DNA of 58,971 nt from Mucilaginibacter pineti. Its GTDB lineage: Bacteria > Bacteroidota > Bacteroidia > Sphingobacteriales > Sphingobacteriaceae. The translations under genes were made by a program, and so were the position numbers. Below, piece by piece: positions 1-8,548 of this stretch; within the stretch, counting starts at the first letter, position 1, and the number at the start of each line of letters is the position of its first letter. A model generated the notes under the pieces. It ran no database searches, had not been told where the DNA came from, and saw nothing but the letters and a program-made list of their open reading frames with translations. The DNA lies in NCBI RefSeq assembly GCF_900101875.1, contig NZ_FNAI01000023.1, positions 1 to 58,971 on the forward strand, written 5' to 3'.

Positions 1-129
1 CCCGGTGATGATGCCCGTGAGTTTTGGGTACGTGCCGAAGACCGCACCCGTGATACCGCGCAAAGATATGACCGACTTGGCCTTGCTGAATATGAGGCTA
101 TGGAAGCGTTTAAACGATATATTTTTTAA
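1..129 (+). CDS. C-terminal end of a probable glucosamine-6-phosphate deaminase (partial, 5' end outside window)
   Basis: An open frame runs from base 1 to a TAA at 127-129 and gives the last 42 residues of a protein. It begins PGDDAREFWVRAEDRTRD and ends EYEAMEAFKRYIF. The block REFW-x-RAEDR followed by LAEYEA resembles, from memory, the C-terminus of the long (about 640 aa) NagB-type glucosamine-6-phosphate deaminases of Bacteroidota, which convert GlcN6P to Fru6P and ammonia. The next gene, a NagX/HGSNAT-like membrane protein, fits amino-sugar metabolism. Too little sequence remains for catalytic residues to be seen, so the family call is tentative. Confidence 0.5.
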   Translation, partial: PGDDAREFWVRAEDRTRDTAQRYDRLGLAEYEAMEAFKRYIF

Positions 130-179
130 AAGCAATAACGCTTTCACTTATGTATAAATAAGTAAAGGATACTTTCAAT

Positions 180-1295
180 ATGCAAAATACAGCACCCAAA
201 ATTCAAAGCCCGCGTTTACTCTCTCTCGATGTTTTTAGAGGTGTTACCATAGCCGCCATGATATTGGTAAACGACCCCGGCGATTGGGGGCATATTTATG
301 CACCGTTAGAGCATTCAAAATGGAATGGCTGCACACCTACCGATCTGGTGTTTCCTTTCTTTTTGTTTATGGTTGGGGTATCTGTAGTGTATGCTATGGA
401 AAGCAAAAAGGCAACCATGCCGCATGGTAAACTTATTTTAACAGCATTACGCCGTACGTGTATATTACTGCTTATCCCCTGGATCACGCAGCTCATCTTT
501 CATCCTGATGGCGGCTTATCACACCTGCGGTTACCGGGCGTGTTACCGCGGATTGCATTGGTATATTTTATCTGTACCGTACTATATCTAAAAACATCTC
601 AAAAAACCCGCGACTGGATCTTCGTGGGAGCGCTCATCGGTTACTTTATCATCATGACCTGCATCCCGGTACCCGGCACAGGCTATGCCAATCTCGAACC
701 CGAAACTAATTTAGGTGCCTGGCTCGACAGATTGGTATTCACCCCCGATCATCTATGGCGAGAATCTCACACCTGGGACCCCGAGGGGATTTTGGGTACT
801 TTACCGGCCTTAGCTACCGGTTTATTTGGCATAAGGGTAGGTACCTGGCTAAAACGAAAAGACAGGGACGACAGTATTAAAGTGAGCTGGATGTTTACCT
901 ACGGTGTAATTGCCGTTGTACTCGGGCTTATATGGGACCTGGTTTTCCCCATCAACAAAGCTTTGTGGACAAGCTCATTTGTGCTTTACACAGGTGGCCT
1001 TGCAACCATCGGCCTCGCTATTTGCTACTGGCTTATTGATATACAGGGGCGTAAAAGGTTCACCTATCCATTTGTGGTTTTTGGTGCCAATGCAATTACG
1101 GCCTATGTGCTCTCGGGCTTTATTCCGCATTATATAAATAAAATAACTTTGGGCGGTCAATCACTCTACCAAATTCTATTCGCACCGTATTTTTCGCCTG
1201 TAAACGCTTCATTGGTAAGCGCCATATTTACGGTGGCTATTTTATGGTTGGTGATGTGGATACTATATATTAAAAAGATTTTCATCAAAATATAA
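180..1295 (+). CDS. DUF5009 / HGSNAT-like (NagX-type) multi-spanning membrane acyltransferase-family protein
   Basis: 371 aa with about ten hydrophobic segments, so an inner-membrane protein. The N-terminus SLDVFRGVTIAAMILVNDPG (residues 15-34) and the segment DLVFPFFLFMVGVSV (about 56-70) are hallmarks of the COG4299/DUF5009 family, related to heparan-alpha-glucosaminide N-acetyltransferase and to bacterial NagX. Family members are thought to acetylate or transport amino sugars; the exact substrate cannot be read here. It lies 50 bp after the putative NagB tail, suggesting one amino-sugar unit. The ATG at 180 follows a purine-rich AAAGGA at 165-170. Full length for the family, nothing broken. 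Confidence 0.82.
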   Translation: MQNTAPKIQSPRLLSLDVFRGVTIAAMILVNDPGDWGHIYAPLEHSKWNGCTPTDLVFPFFLFMVGVSVVYAMESKKATMPHGKLILTALRRTCILLLIPWITQLIFHPDGGLSHLRLPGVLPRIALVYFICTVLYLKTSQKTRDWIFVGALIGYFIIMTCIPVPGTGYANLEPETNLGAWLDRLVFTPDHLWRESHTWDPEGILGTLPALATGLFGIRVGTWLKRKDRDDSIKVSWMFTYGVIAVVLGLIWDLVFPINKALWTSSFVLYTGGLATIGLAICYWLIDIQGRKRFTYPFVVFGANAITAYVLSGFIPHYINKITLGGQSLYQILFAPYFSPVNASLVSAIFTVAILWLVMWILYIKKIFIKI

Positions 1296-1397
1296 CCGCA
1301 GCACTATAACTGTTTCTTTATCAAAAATATACTTAATTACAATTTGTAACTAATCATTTCGTTTAGCATCTTAGCAATAAATATTCCCTAATAATAT

Positions 1398-4259
1398 ATG
1401 AACTTAAACAGAAAACTTTCTGTAGCAGCTATCACCTTTATCATAGCATCAGGAAGCGTATTTGCGCAGGTAAAAAAAAAGCCTGTTGTATCCCCTAAAA
1501 GCAAACCCGTTCCGGTTCAATTACTGGTAAAGGGCGATCCTTTGCCCATTGATAAAGATGTTATCATAGGCAAATTGCCAAACGGCCTAACCTACTATAT
1601 CAGGCAAAATGCCGAACCTAAAAACAGGGCTGAATTGTACCTTGTAAATAAAGTCGGCTCGGTACTGGAAAATGAAGATCAGCAAGGTTTGGCCCACTTT
1701 ACCGAACACATGGCCTTTAACGGCACGCGCGACTTCCCCAAAAACCAGATGGTTGATTATCTTCAAAAATCGGGTGTAAAATTTGGTGCCGATCTTAATG
1801 CCTATACCTCATTCAACGAAACTGTTTATCAGTTACCCCTACCTACAGACAGCGCTCAAACATTCCAAAACGGTTTTAAAATACTGGCCAACTGGGCAGG
1901 GTATTTAACGTTCGACCCTACAGAGATCGACAAAGAGCGCGGTGTTGTTTTAGAAGAAGCCCGTTTACGCGGTAAAAACGCTCAGGAGCGTTTACAGCAG
2001 CAAGTTTTCCCTGCGTTACTTAATAACTCGAGGTACGCAACACGCATCCCTATCGGGAAAGAGGATATCCTGAAAAACTTTAAACCCGAAACCATCAAGA
2101 GCTTTTACCATGATTGGTACCGTCCAGACCTGCAGGCGGTTATTGCCGTAGGTGATTTCGATCCTAAACAGGTAGAATTACTGATAAAACAGAATTTTTC
2201 ATCGTTACAAAACCCTGCCGGCGAAAAACCACGTGTAAAATATACAGTACCGCCAACACCGGGCACCGTAGTTAAAATAGCTACCGATCCGGAGTTTCCG
2301 TATACTCTTGCAGAGATTGTTGTAAAACACCCTGCTACCATTACTCGTAACACAACCGACTACCTTAATGATGTGCGTGTACAGCTTTTTAACCAGATGC
2401 TGAATGCAAGATTGGGTGAGTTACTCCAAAAGGCTACGCCGCCATTCCTATTTGGCCGGTCGACATATGCTCCTTTTATTGGCGAGCAGGATGCATTTAC
2501 TTCTATAGCCGTGGCTAAACCCGGTGAGCTTGAAGGCGCCGTTAAAGCTGTTGTTGCAGAAACTGAACGTGCCCGTAAATTCGGCTTCACACTTACCGAG
2601 CTGGAACGTGCCAAACAGGATGCCCTGGTGCAAATGGGTAATGCTTACCGCGAAAAAGACAAAACACCTTCGGTAAATTTTGTGAACGAATACCAACAGC
2701 ATTTTCTATCTGGCGAAGCCATTCCGGGTATCGACTATGAATACAATTTTTACGTAAGCAACATCGGCAAAATCACGCTCGACCAGATGAACGCCTTAGC
2801 GTCAAAATTTATAAGCGATCAGAACCGTGTTGTGATAGTTGAAGCCCCTGATAAGGAAAAAGCTAAATTGCCAACAGAAAGCACCTTACTGCAATGGATA
2901 AGCACGGCCGGGCAAGGCCTAACCGCTTATGTTGATAATGTATCATCCGAGCCGTTGATGAGCAAATTGCCCGAGGGTACTAAAGTCACCAACGAGGTTA
3001 AGGATGATGCACTTGGTACAACTACTTTAACTTTAGGCAACGGCGTTAAAGTGATCTGTAAACCTACCCAATTCAGGAACGACCAAATCATGATAACCGG
3101 TTACGCTTTAGGTGGTACTTCCTTAGCCAGCGATGATGACTTCACGTCGGCAAACCTGGCGGCCTCAATAATCAGCGGTAGCGGGATCTCTAAATTTAAC
3201 CAGGGCATGCTTGATAAAAAGTTGGCCGGTCGTAACATCACTGTTTCACCTTACATCAGCGAGTTTACACAAGGCATCTCGGGCAATTCATCCCCTGCCG
3301 ATTTTGAAACCGCGCTGCAACTTGTATACCTGTATTTTACCGATCCGCGCAAGGATAACGATATATGGCAGTCAAATATTAACCAAACAAAATCAGTATT
3401 GGCCAATCGCGGTCTTGATCCTGTAAGTGTGTACCAGGATACCGTTTCTGCCGTACTGAGTAATTATAATTTCAGGGCAATGGTTACCAAACCCGAGCGT
3501 TTAGATGCTGCCACGCTTGACAAGGCATACGCCTTTTTCAAAAGCCGTTTTGCCGATGCCAGCGGCTTTACGTTTACGCTGGTAGGTAACTTTAATGTAG
3601 AAGAAATAAAGCCGTACCTGGAGCATTACCTGGGTGCATTGCCATCAACCAACAGCAAAGAAACTTATAAAAACCTTGATATCCATCCGGCAGCAGGTTC
3701 GATAACCAAAATTGTTAACAAAGGGGTGGCTGAAAAAAGTACCGTTCAAATGGTTTTTAGCGGCGCATATGATTATAACGAAGCTAACAACCTGCAAATG
3801 GACGCGCTTGAAGAAGTGTTGAACATTAAGCTGATAGAACGCTTACGTGAGCAGGAAAGTGGCGTATACGCGCCGGGTGTAAGGGCCAGCTACAAAAAAA
3901 TCCCTAATGGCAGATATACCATCACTATCTTTTTTGGATGCGCCCCTGAGAATGTTGACAAATTGATTAATGCAACCATTGAGGAAATAGGCAAACTAAA
4001 ACTTAACGGTGCCTTACCGTTAGATATTCAGAAGTTTGCAGCCGAGGAAGCCCGCAGTACCCAGCAGCAAATGAAAGAAAATGTTTTTTGGGCTGGATTC
4101 CTTGCATCCGCATCACAAAATAATGAAAACCCTGATGATATTTTAAAACATGTAAGCAATCTGGAGCAGATCACCCCACAAAGCACTAAGGAAGCTGCCA
4201 CTAAATATCTCAATGAGAAGAATCTCATCAAGCTGATATTAATGCCGGAGAAAAAATAG
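1398..4259 (+). CDS. Secreted M16 family zinc peptidase (pitrilysin/PqqL-like, two-module)
   Basis: 953 aa. Residues 1-24 form a signal peptide ending VFAQ, so the enzyme is periplasmic. The inverted zinc motif HFTEH is at 100-104; the third ligand Glu is expected about 76 residues on, in the stretch KERGVVLEEARL (179-190), and is present. The sequence then shows the standard M16 architecture: an active N-terminal module, a linker, and a second module (from about 520) that keeps the fold but lacks HxxEH. Length of 900-950 aa is typical of PqqL-like single-chain M16 enzymes in Bacteroidota. Likely role: degradation of periplasmic peptides. It is followed by a strong terminator at 4280, so it ends its transcription unit. 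Confidence 0.92.
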   Translation: MNLNRKLSVAAITFIIASGSVFAQVKKKPVVSPKSKPVPVQLLVKGDPLPIDKDVIIGKLPNGLTYYIRQNAEPKNRAELYLVNKVGSVLENEDQQGLAHFTEHMAFNGTRDFPKNQMVDYLQKSGVKFGADLNAYTSFNETVYQLPLPTDSAQTFQNGFKILANWAGYLTFDPTEIDKERGVVLEEARLRGKNAQERLQQQVFPALLNNSRYATRIPIGKEDILKNFKPETIKSFYHDWYRPDLQAVIAVGDFDPKQVELLIKQNFSSLQNPAGEKPRVKYTVPPTPGTVVKIATDPEFPYTLAEIVVKHPATITRNTTDYLNDVRVQLFNQMLNARLGELLQKATPPFLFGRSTYAPFIGEQDAFTSIAVAKPGELEGAVKAVVAETERARKFGFTLTELERAKQDALVQMGNAYREKDKTPSVNFVNEYQQHFLSGEAIPGIDYEYNFYVSNIGKITLDQMNALASKFISDQNRVVIVEAPDKEKAKLPTESTLLQWISTAGQGLTAYVDNVSSEPLMSKLPEGTKVTNEVKDDALGTTTLTLGNGVKVICKPTQFRNDQIMITGYALGGTSLASDDDFTSANLAASIISGSGISKFNQGMLDKKLAGRNITVSPYISEFTQGISGNSSPADFETALQLVYLYFTDPRKDNDIWQSNINQTKSVLANRGLDPVSVYQDTVSAVLSNYNFRAMVTKPERLDAATLDKAYAFFKSRFADASGFTFTLVGNFNVEEIKPYLEHYLGALPSTNSKETYKNLDIHPAAGSITKIVNKGVAEKSTVQMVFSGAYDYNEANNLQMDALEEVLNIKLIERLREQESGVYAPGVRASYKKIPNGRYTITIFFGCAPENVDKLINATIEEIGKLKLNGALPLDIQKFAAEEARSTQQQMKENVFWAGFLASASQNNENPDDILKHVSNLEQITPQSTKEAATKYLNEKNLIKLILMPEKK

Positions 4260-4279
4260 TTTATCTCTACGTCAATTTA

Positions 4280-4314
4280 AAAAGGCCTTCGGATTATTAT
4301 TCTGAAGGCCTTTT
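4280..4314 (+). terminator. Rho-independent terminator after the M16 peptidase gene
   Basis: An 11-bp perfect stem (AAAAGGCCTTC at 4280-4290 with GAAGGCCTTTT at 4304-4314) lies 20 bp past the M16 stop codon. A-tract and T-tract flank the stem, so it could act in both directions. Confidence 0.85.
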
Positions 4315-4315
4315 G

Positions 4316-4474
4316 TTAGAAACTGTTTAACGAAAGCTTATTCATTACCGTTAACTTTAGTCAACGGTTTAGGAAAACGTTATTCCCGGCTTCAACCCAA
4401 CTATCCAGACAGGATTTGGCTAAAGCCACCTTTTTACACTCATTATCCGTTGACTAAAGTCAACGGCAATGAAT
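4316..4474. repeat. Degenerate copy A of a palindromic MITE-like element
   Basis: This holds most of the 4260-4613 gap. TTA at 4316-4318 precedes GAAACTGTTTAAC (4319-4331), one end of the element. Two self-palindromes follow, 4348-4367 (CCGTTAACTTTAGTCAACGG) and 4447-4466 (CCGTTGACTAAAGTCAACGG), the outer arms carrying ATTCATT / AATGAAT. Between them is a decayed hairpin of the type GGCTT...AAGCC. The same architecture, better preserved, is at 40005-40213. The right-hand terminal repeat is not found here, so this copy looks truncated or decayed. Confidence 0.75.
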
Positions 4475-4540
4475 TTATATTGAGGCAAATTAATCTTACT
4501 GAAATTTAAATGGCTGCTTGGAAAGCTTTTCTGTATTAAC

Positions 4541-4573
4541 AAAAAGAGCGATGGGGTTATCCATCGCTCTTTT
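4541..4573 (-). terminator. Rho-independent terminator of the pdh E1-alpha/E2 unit
   Basis: Stem AAAAGAGCGATGG (4542-4554) with CCATCGCTCTTTT (4561-4573), about 40 bp beyond the E2 stop codon on the minus strand. Minus-strand reading ends in a T-run. Symmetric tracts make it potentially bidirectional. Confidence 0.85.
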
Positions 4574-4613
4574 GTCTTTTATCCTTGATCCTAAAGTCCT
4601 TTATCCAAAAACC

Positions 4614-6284
4614 TTAGATCAGTAATCTTACAGGTTCTTCTAATAATGATTTTAATGTTTGCAGGAAGGCTGCGGCTGTTGCGCCGTCAACCACGCGGTG
4701 GTCGGCGCTTAGCGTTACCTTCATAACATTACCTGGTACTACTACACCGTTTTTAACAACCGGTACGGCTTGTATACCGCTTACAGCAAGGATACATGCG
4801 TTTGGTGTGTTAATAATAGCAGTAAACTCGTCTACACCAAACATACCTAAGTTTGATATGGTGAAGGTTGAGCCCTCCATTTCGGCAGGTTGTAATTTTT
4901 TAGCTTTTGCTTTACCGGCAAATTCTTTTACTTCTACAGATATATGGCTTAATGATTTACCATCAGCAAATTTAATAACCGGAACCAGCAAACCTTCGTC
5001 AACAGCAACGGCAACACCAATATGGATATGCTCGTTAGTGCGGATCTTATCGCCCAGGAAAGCAGAATTAATAGCAGGGTGTTGTTTTAAGGCAACGGCA
5101 CATGCTTTTAATACAAAATCATTAAACGATATTTTAACAGGCGCAACATCATTGATGCGGGTACGGGCTGCAATAGCCTGATCCATATCGATGCTCATGG
5201 TTACATAAAAATGCGGAGCGGTAAACAAGCTTTCGCTTAAGCGACGGCTTATAGCTTTACGCATTTGAGTAACTGCCCTTTCCGTAAATTTCTCTTCGCC
5301 GGTATAAGTTGGCAATACGATAGGAGCTTTCGCGGCGGCTGGTGCAGGCGCTGATGATGGAGCAGCAGCAGTTTCTGCAGGCGCTGCAGCTGGTTTAGCA
5401 GACGGTGTAAATTCTTCAACATCCTTTTTAATGATGCGGCCGCCTTCTGCGCTGCCTTTTACATCATTAAGGTTAATGCCTTTATCCTTTGCAATTTTAC
5501 GGGCAAGCGGTGATGCTTTTACACGGCTATCATCGCTTGATGATGAACTGCCTGCGGTAGTTTCTGCAGTTGCAGCTGCGGCTTCCGGTGCGGCTTCTAC
5601 TGTTGAAGCAGCAGGGGCAGGCGTATCGCCGGTATCTTGTAATAATGGGGTGATATCTGTACCTTCTTTACCTACAATAGCTATAATGCCATTTACAGGT
5701 GCGGCTTCGCCCTCTTTGGGGCCAATGTATAATAAAGTGCCGGCTTCATAACCCACAACCTCCATAGTAGCCTTATCGGTTTCTACATCAGCTAATGAAT
5801 CATCAGATTTTACTTTATCGCCAACTTTAAAGTTCCATTTGTTAATAACGCCTTCGGTCATGGTATCGCTAAGTGCCGGCATGCGGATCACTGTAGCGGG
5901 AATGCTCGATAGGTCGACTTTTGGAGCTGCCGTAGCGGCAGGTTTTTTATCAGCAACCGGTGCGGCTTCTTTAGCAGGAGCGGCTTCGGCAGTTTTTTCT
6001 GCTGGTTTGCTTCCACTATCGGCCAACGCGGCTTTGTAATCTTCGCCTTCTTTACCAATAACGGCAATAACTTCGTCAACAGGTACGGCGCTACCTTCTT
6101 CAACACCTATAAACAACAAGGTGCCATCCTGATACGATTCAAAATCCATGGTAGCTTTATCGGTTTCAACCTCGGCCAATACATCGCCGGATTTTACCTT
6201 ATCGCCAACTTTTTTATGCCATTTAGCCAATACCCCTTCGGTCATGGTATCGCTCATTTTAGGCATTTTAACTACTTCGGCCAT
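4614..6284 (-). CDS. aceF: Pyruvate dehydrogenase complex E2, dihydrolipoyllysine acetyltransferase (two lipoyl domains)
   Basis: 556 aa. It transfers the acetyl group from lipoamide to CoA in the cytosolic pyruvate dehydrogenase complex. Domains in order: lipoyl domain 1 (about 2-80, lipoylated Lys43 in ETDKATM), Ala/Pro/Lys linker, lipoyl domain 2 (about 131-210, Lys171 in the same motif), linker, peripheral-subunit binding domain (about 255-292, KASPLARKIAKDKGI), linker, and the catalytic acyltransferase core from about 325 with DHRVVDG at 528-534 (His529 and Asp533 catalytic). It lies 105 bp downstream of E1-alpha on the same strand and is presumably cotranscribed. The E1-beta and E3 genes are not in the window. 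Repetitive linkers explain the GC-skewed shadow frames here. Confidence 0.95.
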   Translation of the reverse strand: MAEVVKMPKMSDTMTEGVLAKWHKKVGDKVKSGDVLAEVETDKATMDFESYQDGTLLFIGVEEGSAVPVDEVIAVIGKEGEDYKAALADSGSKPAEKTAEAAPAKEAAPVADKKPAATAAPKVDLSSIPATVIRMPALSDTMTEGVINKWNFKVGDKVKSDDSLADVETDKATMEVVGYEAGTLLYIGPKEGEAAPVNGIIAIVGKEGTDITPLLQDTGDTPAPAASTVEAAPEAAAATAETTAGSSSSSDDSRVKASPLARKIAKDKGINLNDVKGSAEGGRIIKKDVEEFTPSAKPAAAPAETAAAPSSAPAPAAAKAPIVLPTYTGEEKFTERAVTQMRKAISRRLSESLFTAPHFYVTMSIDMDQAIAARTRINDVAPVKISFNDFVLKACAVALKQHPAINSAFLGDKIRTNEHIHIGVAVAVDEGLLVPVIKFADGKSLSHISVEVKEFAGKAKAKKLQPAEMEGSTFTISNLGMFGVDEFTAIINTPNACILAVSGIQAVPVVKNGVVVPGNVMKVTLSADHRVVDGATAAAFLQTLKSLLEEPVRLLI

Positions 6285-6325
6285 ATACTTTTTATATGTG
6301 TTATAATTTTAGTACAACGTTTTAC

Positions 6326-6344
6326 AAGTCGAAATTCAAAAGTA
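6326..6344. repeat. 19-nt repeat word in the pdh spacer, identical to one inside the TPP riboswitch
   Basis: AAGTCGAAATTCAAAAGTA lies in the 105-bp spacer between E1-alpha and E2. The identical 19 nt are at 32590-32608 within the expanded riboswitch junction. Low complexity (A-rich) tempers the significance, but the match is exact and on the same strand. Confidence 0.6.
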
Positions 6345-6389
6345 AAATTCAAAATGCTGAATGTTACCCTTAGATCTTCGGCTTAGTAT

Positions 6390-7385
6390 TTAGTCTCTAA
6401 TGTATGGATAATCTTGCTGAACGTAAACGTCTGTATATAGCTCAGAAGCTTCCGGCCATGGCGACTCTTCGGCAAACTTAACCGATTCATCAACTATAGC
6501 TTTAATCTTGGCATCAATTTCTTCAAACCAAGCCTCATCAGCATATTTCTTTTCAACAATAGCCTGACGGGTTATCTCGATAGGATCTTTTGCTTTGTAG
6601 CTTTCCAATTCTTCTTTGGTGCGATACTTTTGCGGATCAGACATCGAGTGACCTTTATAACGGTAAGTACGCATTTCCAGGAAGGTTGGTCCTTCACCTG
6701 CACGGGCACGTGAAATAGCCTCGTCCATTGCTACGTGTACAGCAGCGGGATCCATACCATCAACAGCAGATGAAGGGATACCATAAGGCAAGCCCAGCTT
6801 ATATATATCTGTTTGGATGGTAGTACGTGCTACAGATGTACCCATGGCGTAACCGTTATTTTCGCAAATGAAAATTACAGGTAGTTTCCAAAGCGCGGCC
6901 ATATTAAAGGTTTCTGTAAGTGCACCCTGGCGCACGGCACCATCGCCCATGTACACCATGTTTACAAACTCGGTACCTTTATATTGTTCAGCAAAGGCTA
7001 TACCGGCACCCAGAGGCACCTGGCCGCCAACTATACCGTGGCCACCATAAAAGTGTTTTTCTTTACTAAACATGTGCATAGATCCACCTTTGCCTTTTGA
7101 GCATCCGGTAGCTTTACCATACAACTCGGCCATGATGGAATTTGGCGTAACGCCTTTTGCCAGTGCATGAGCGTGATCGCGGTAAGCGGTGATCATGCTA
7201 TCTTCCTGTTTCATTACAGACATGGCTCCGGCCAAAACGGCCTCTTGCCCAATGTACAGGTGGCAAAAGCCTCTGATCTTCTGTTGTCCGTATAATTGTC
7301 CTGCTTTTTCTTCGAACTTACGCATCAATAGCATTTGTTCGTACCACATCAGGTAAGTGTCCTTGTTTATTTCAATTGAACTCAT
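6390..7385 (-). CDS. pdhA: Pyruvate dehydrogenase E1 component, alpha subunit
   Basis: 331 aa, the usual length of a stand-alone E1-alpha. With E1-beta it decarboxylates pyruvate using thiamine diphosphate and acetylates the lipoyl group of E2. The TPP/Mg motif GDGAVRQGALTETFNMAALW followed by ENNGYAMGTS is present, as is the E1-alpha signature YRYKGHSMSDPQKYR near the phosphorylation-loop region. The start ATG at 7385 is preceded by a TAGATTTG -7 box 33 bp upstream. E2 follows directly; the beta subunit must be encoded elsewhere, as is common in this phylum. Confidence 0.95.
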   Translation of the reverse strand: MSSIEINKDTYLMWYEQMLLMRKFEEKAGQLYGQQKIRGFCHLYIGQEAVLAGAMSVMKQEDSMITAYRDHAHALAKGVTPNSIMAELYGKATGCSKGKGGSMHMFSKEKHFYGGHGIVGGQVPLGAGIAFAEQYKGTEFVNMVYMGDGAVRQGALTETFNMAALWKLPVIFICENNGYAMGTSVARTTIQTDIYKLGLPYGIPSSAVDGMDPAAVHVAMDEAISRARAGEGPTFLEMRTYRYKGHSMSDPQKYRTKEELESYKAKDPIEITRQAIVEKKYADEAWFEEIDAKIKAIVDESVKFAEESPWPEASELYTDVYVQQDYPYIRD

Positions 7386-7417
7386 GTATTAAACAATCAA
7401 TTTCTTGGAGTAAAGCG

Positions 7418-7425
7418 CAAATCTA
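7418..7425 (-). promoter_or_regulatory. Candidate -7 box (TAGATTTG) for pdhA
   Basis: The plus strand reads CAAATCTA, i.e. TAGATTTG on the minus strand, matching the Bacteroidota TAnnTTTG consensus 33 bp before the pdhA start. No clean -33 TTTG is seen at 19 nt. An isolated 8-mer match could arise by chance. Confidence 0.4.
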
Positions 7426-7785
7426 ATTATATCCTGCAAAATATCGAAACTGCAATCGTTTGTTATGCAGATTTATTTTTTATTTTATGTAAAGGACGAT
7501 ATGTAAGCAATGTTGAGGGCGTTTTGTTTGTTTAGCCAAACTTTATAATGCCAATTTGAGATTTTTCCGAAGCGATTTTGAGCCTACTGACCAGAATACA
7601 GGAAAAACAGCGATAAAATAAGTGTGGATTGCACAACTTTAAGCGTAAAATATGCGTTTAAAGCCTTAATTCAGGCAGTCAAATGTGACTTTAAAATTAT
7701 AAAATTGTTACCAACGCTTAAATAATTGATAATATTATTAGCAAGATGGTTTTTTTTATATTTTTTGAAAAAAAAGCACCATTTA

Positions 7786-7816
7786 TTTGCAATTTTAAAA
7801 AATATGGATAGTTTTG
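7786..7816 (+). promoter_or_regulatory. Complete Bacteroidota-type promoter of the NlpC/P60 gene
   Basis: TTTG (7786-7789), 19 nt spacer, TAGTTTTG (7809-7816): both consensus boxes with optimal spacing. Transcription would begin near 7822, giving a leader of about 65 nt before the ATG at 7889. Confidence 0.75.
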
Positions 7817-7888
7817 TATTCAACGATGGACATAGTGTCTGATTTAATAAACAATTTGTTGACCCTTAACAACAAAGTAACTGATTAA

Positions 7889-8491
7889 ATGAAGAAAATT
7901 ATCCTTGCTATTGCTCTAACATTAAGCGTTTTAGCGTCACAAGCTCAAACAAAAAATGTTCCAGCTGTTACTACTACAGATGATAAAGCCCCTGATGAAC
8001 AAGAGGGTTTAGCCAAAACATATTTATCACAAATAATGGGTGTTGCATTGTCGGCAACATCAAACATGAAACTTTTTCATTTTGTTTACGATTGGATCGG
8101 CACCCCGTACCACTTCGGTGGCAGCTCCAGAAAAGGTATTGATTGTTCAGCATTCACCAAAGAATTATACAGCGAGGTTTTTAACCTTGATATCAAAAGA
8201 AGTTCACGTGATATCTTCAGCATGGTTAACCCTGTTGGTAAAGATGATTTGAAAGAAGGCGATCTGGTTTTCTTTAAAATTCACAGCCGCAGAATTTCAC
8301 ACGTTGGAATTTATCTTGGCGGCGGTAAATTTGCACATGCTTCGTCAAGAGGTGTTGCCATCAGCAGTCTTGATGACAACTACTACAGCCGTTATTTTTA
8401 CAAGGGTGGTCGTTTATTAGCTTCATTTAAAGACGAGCTAAGCAGCGGCGCCAGTGCCAGCACTGACGCGGGCGACCCTGATAATAACTAA
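7889..8491 (+). CDS. Secreted NlpC/P60 family cell-wall endopeptidase
   Basis: 200 aa. Residues 1-19 form a signal peptide (LASQA), so the enzyme acts on peptidoglycan in the periplasm. The NlpC/P60 domain covers about 60-175: catalytic Cys86 in GIDCSAF, His138 in ISHVGIY and a third polar position at His150 in KFAHASS. YHFGGSSRKGIDCSAFTKEL is a typical active-site region of gamma-D-glutamyl-diamino-acid endopeptidases. The C-terminal tail (about 185-200) is a low-complexity Ser/Ala/Asp stretch. A full promoter lies at 7786-7816, and a terminator hairpin (8518-8548) overlaps the start of the next gene. Confidence 0.92.
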   Translation: MKKIILAIALTLSVLASQAQTKNVPAVTTTDDKAPDEQEGLAKTYLSQIMGVALSATSNMKLFHFVYDWIGTPYHFGGSSRKGIDCSAFTKELYSEVFNLDIKRSSRDIFSMVNPVGKDDLKEGDLVFFKIHSRRISHVGIYLGGGKFAHASSRGVAISSLDDNYYSRYFYKGGRLLASFKDELSSGASASTDAGDPDNN

Positions 8492-8517
8492 GAAGTTCAA
8501 TAAAATATTTAATTTAG

Positions 8518-8548
8518 TCCCTTCATGAACATGAGGGGATTTTTTTTT
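8518..8548 (+). terminator. Terminator/attenuator hairpin overlapping the start of the capA-like gene
   Basis: TCCCTTCATG (8518-8527) pairs with CATGAGGGGA (8530-8539) through ten pairs including one G-T, with a 2-nt loop (AA), followed by nine T (8540-8548). That is a textbook intrinsic terminator 27 bp after the NlpC stop codon. Both candidate start codons of the next gene (8525 and 8531) are inside the hairpin. Confidence 0.8.

Larger units (their letters stand above)
7386..7888. other. 503-bp gene-free divergent promoter region
   Basis: This AT-rich gap separates divergent pdhA (minus) and the NlpC/P60 gene (plus). It contains a -7 box for each side (7418-7425 minus; 7786-7816 plus, both described separately) and a long T/A tract inverted repeat at about 7745-7783 (ATGG, eight T, then eight A, GCACCAT) just upstream of the plus-strand -33 element. 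I see no reading frame with coding character and no RNA gene. Confidence 0.6.
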
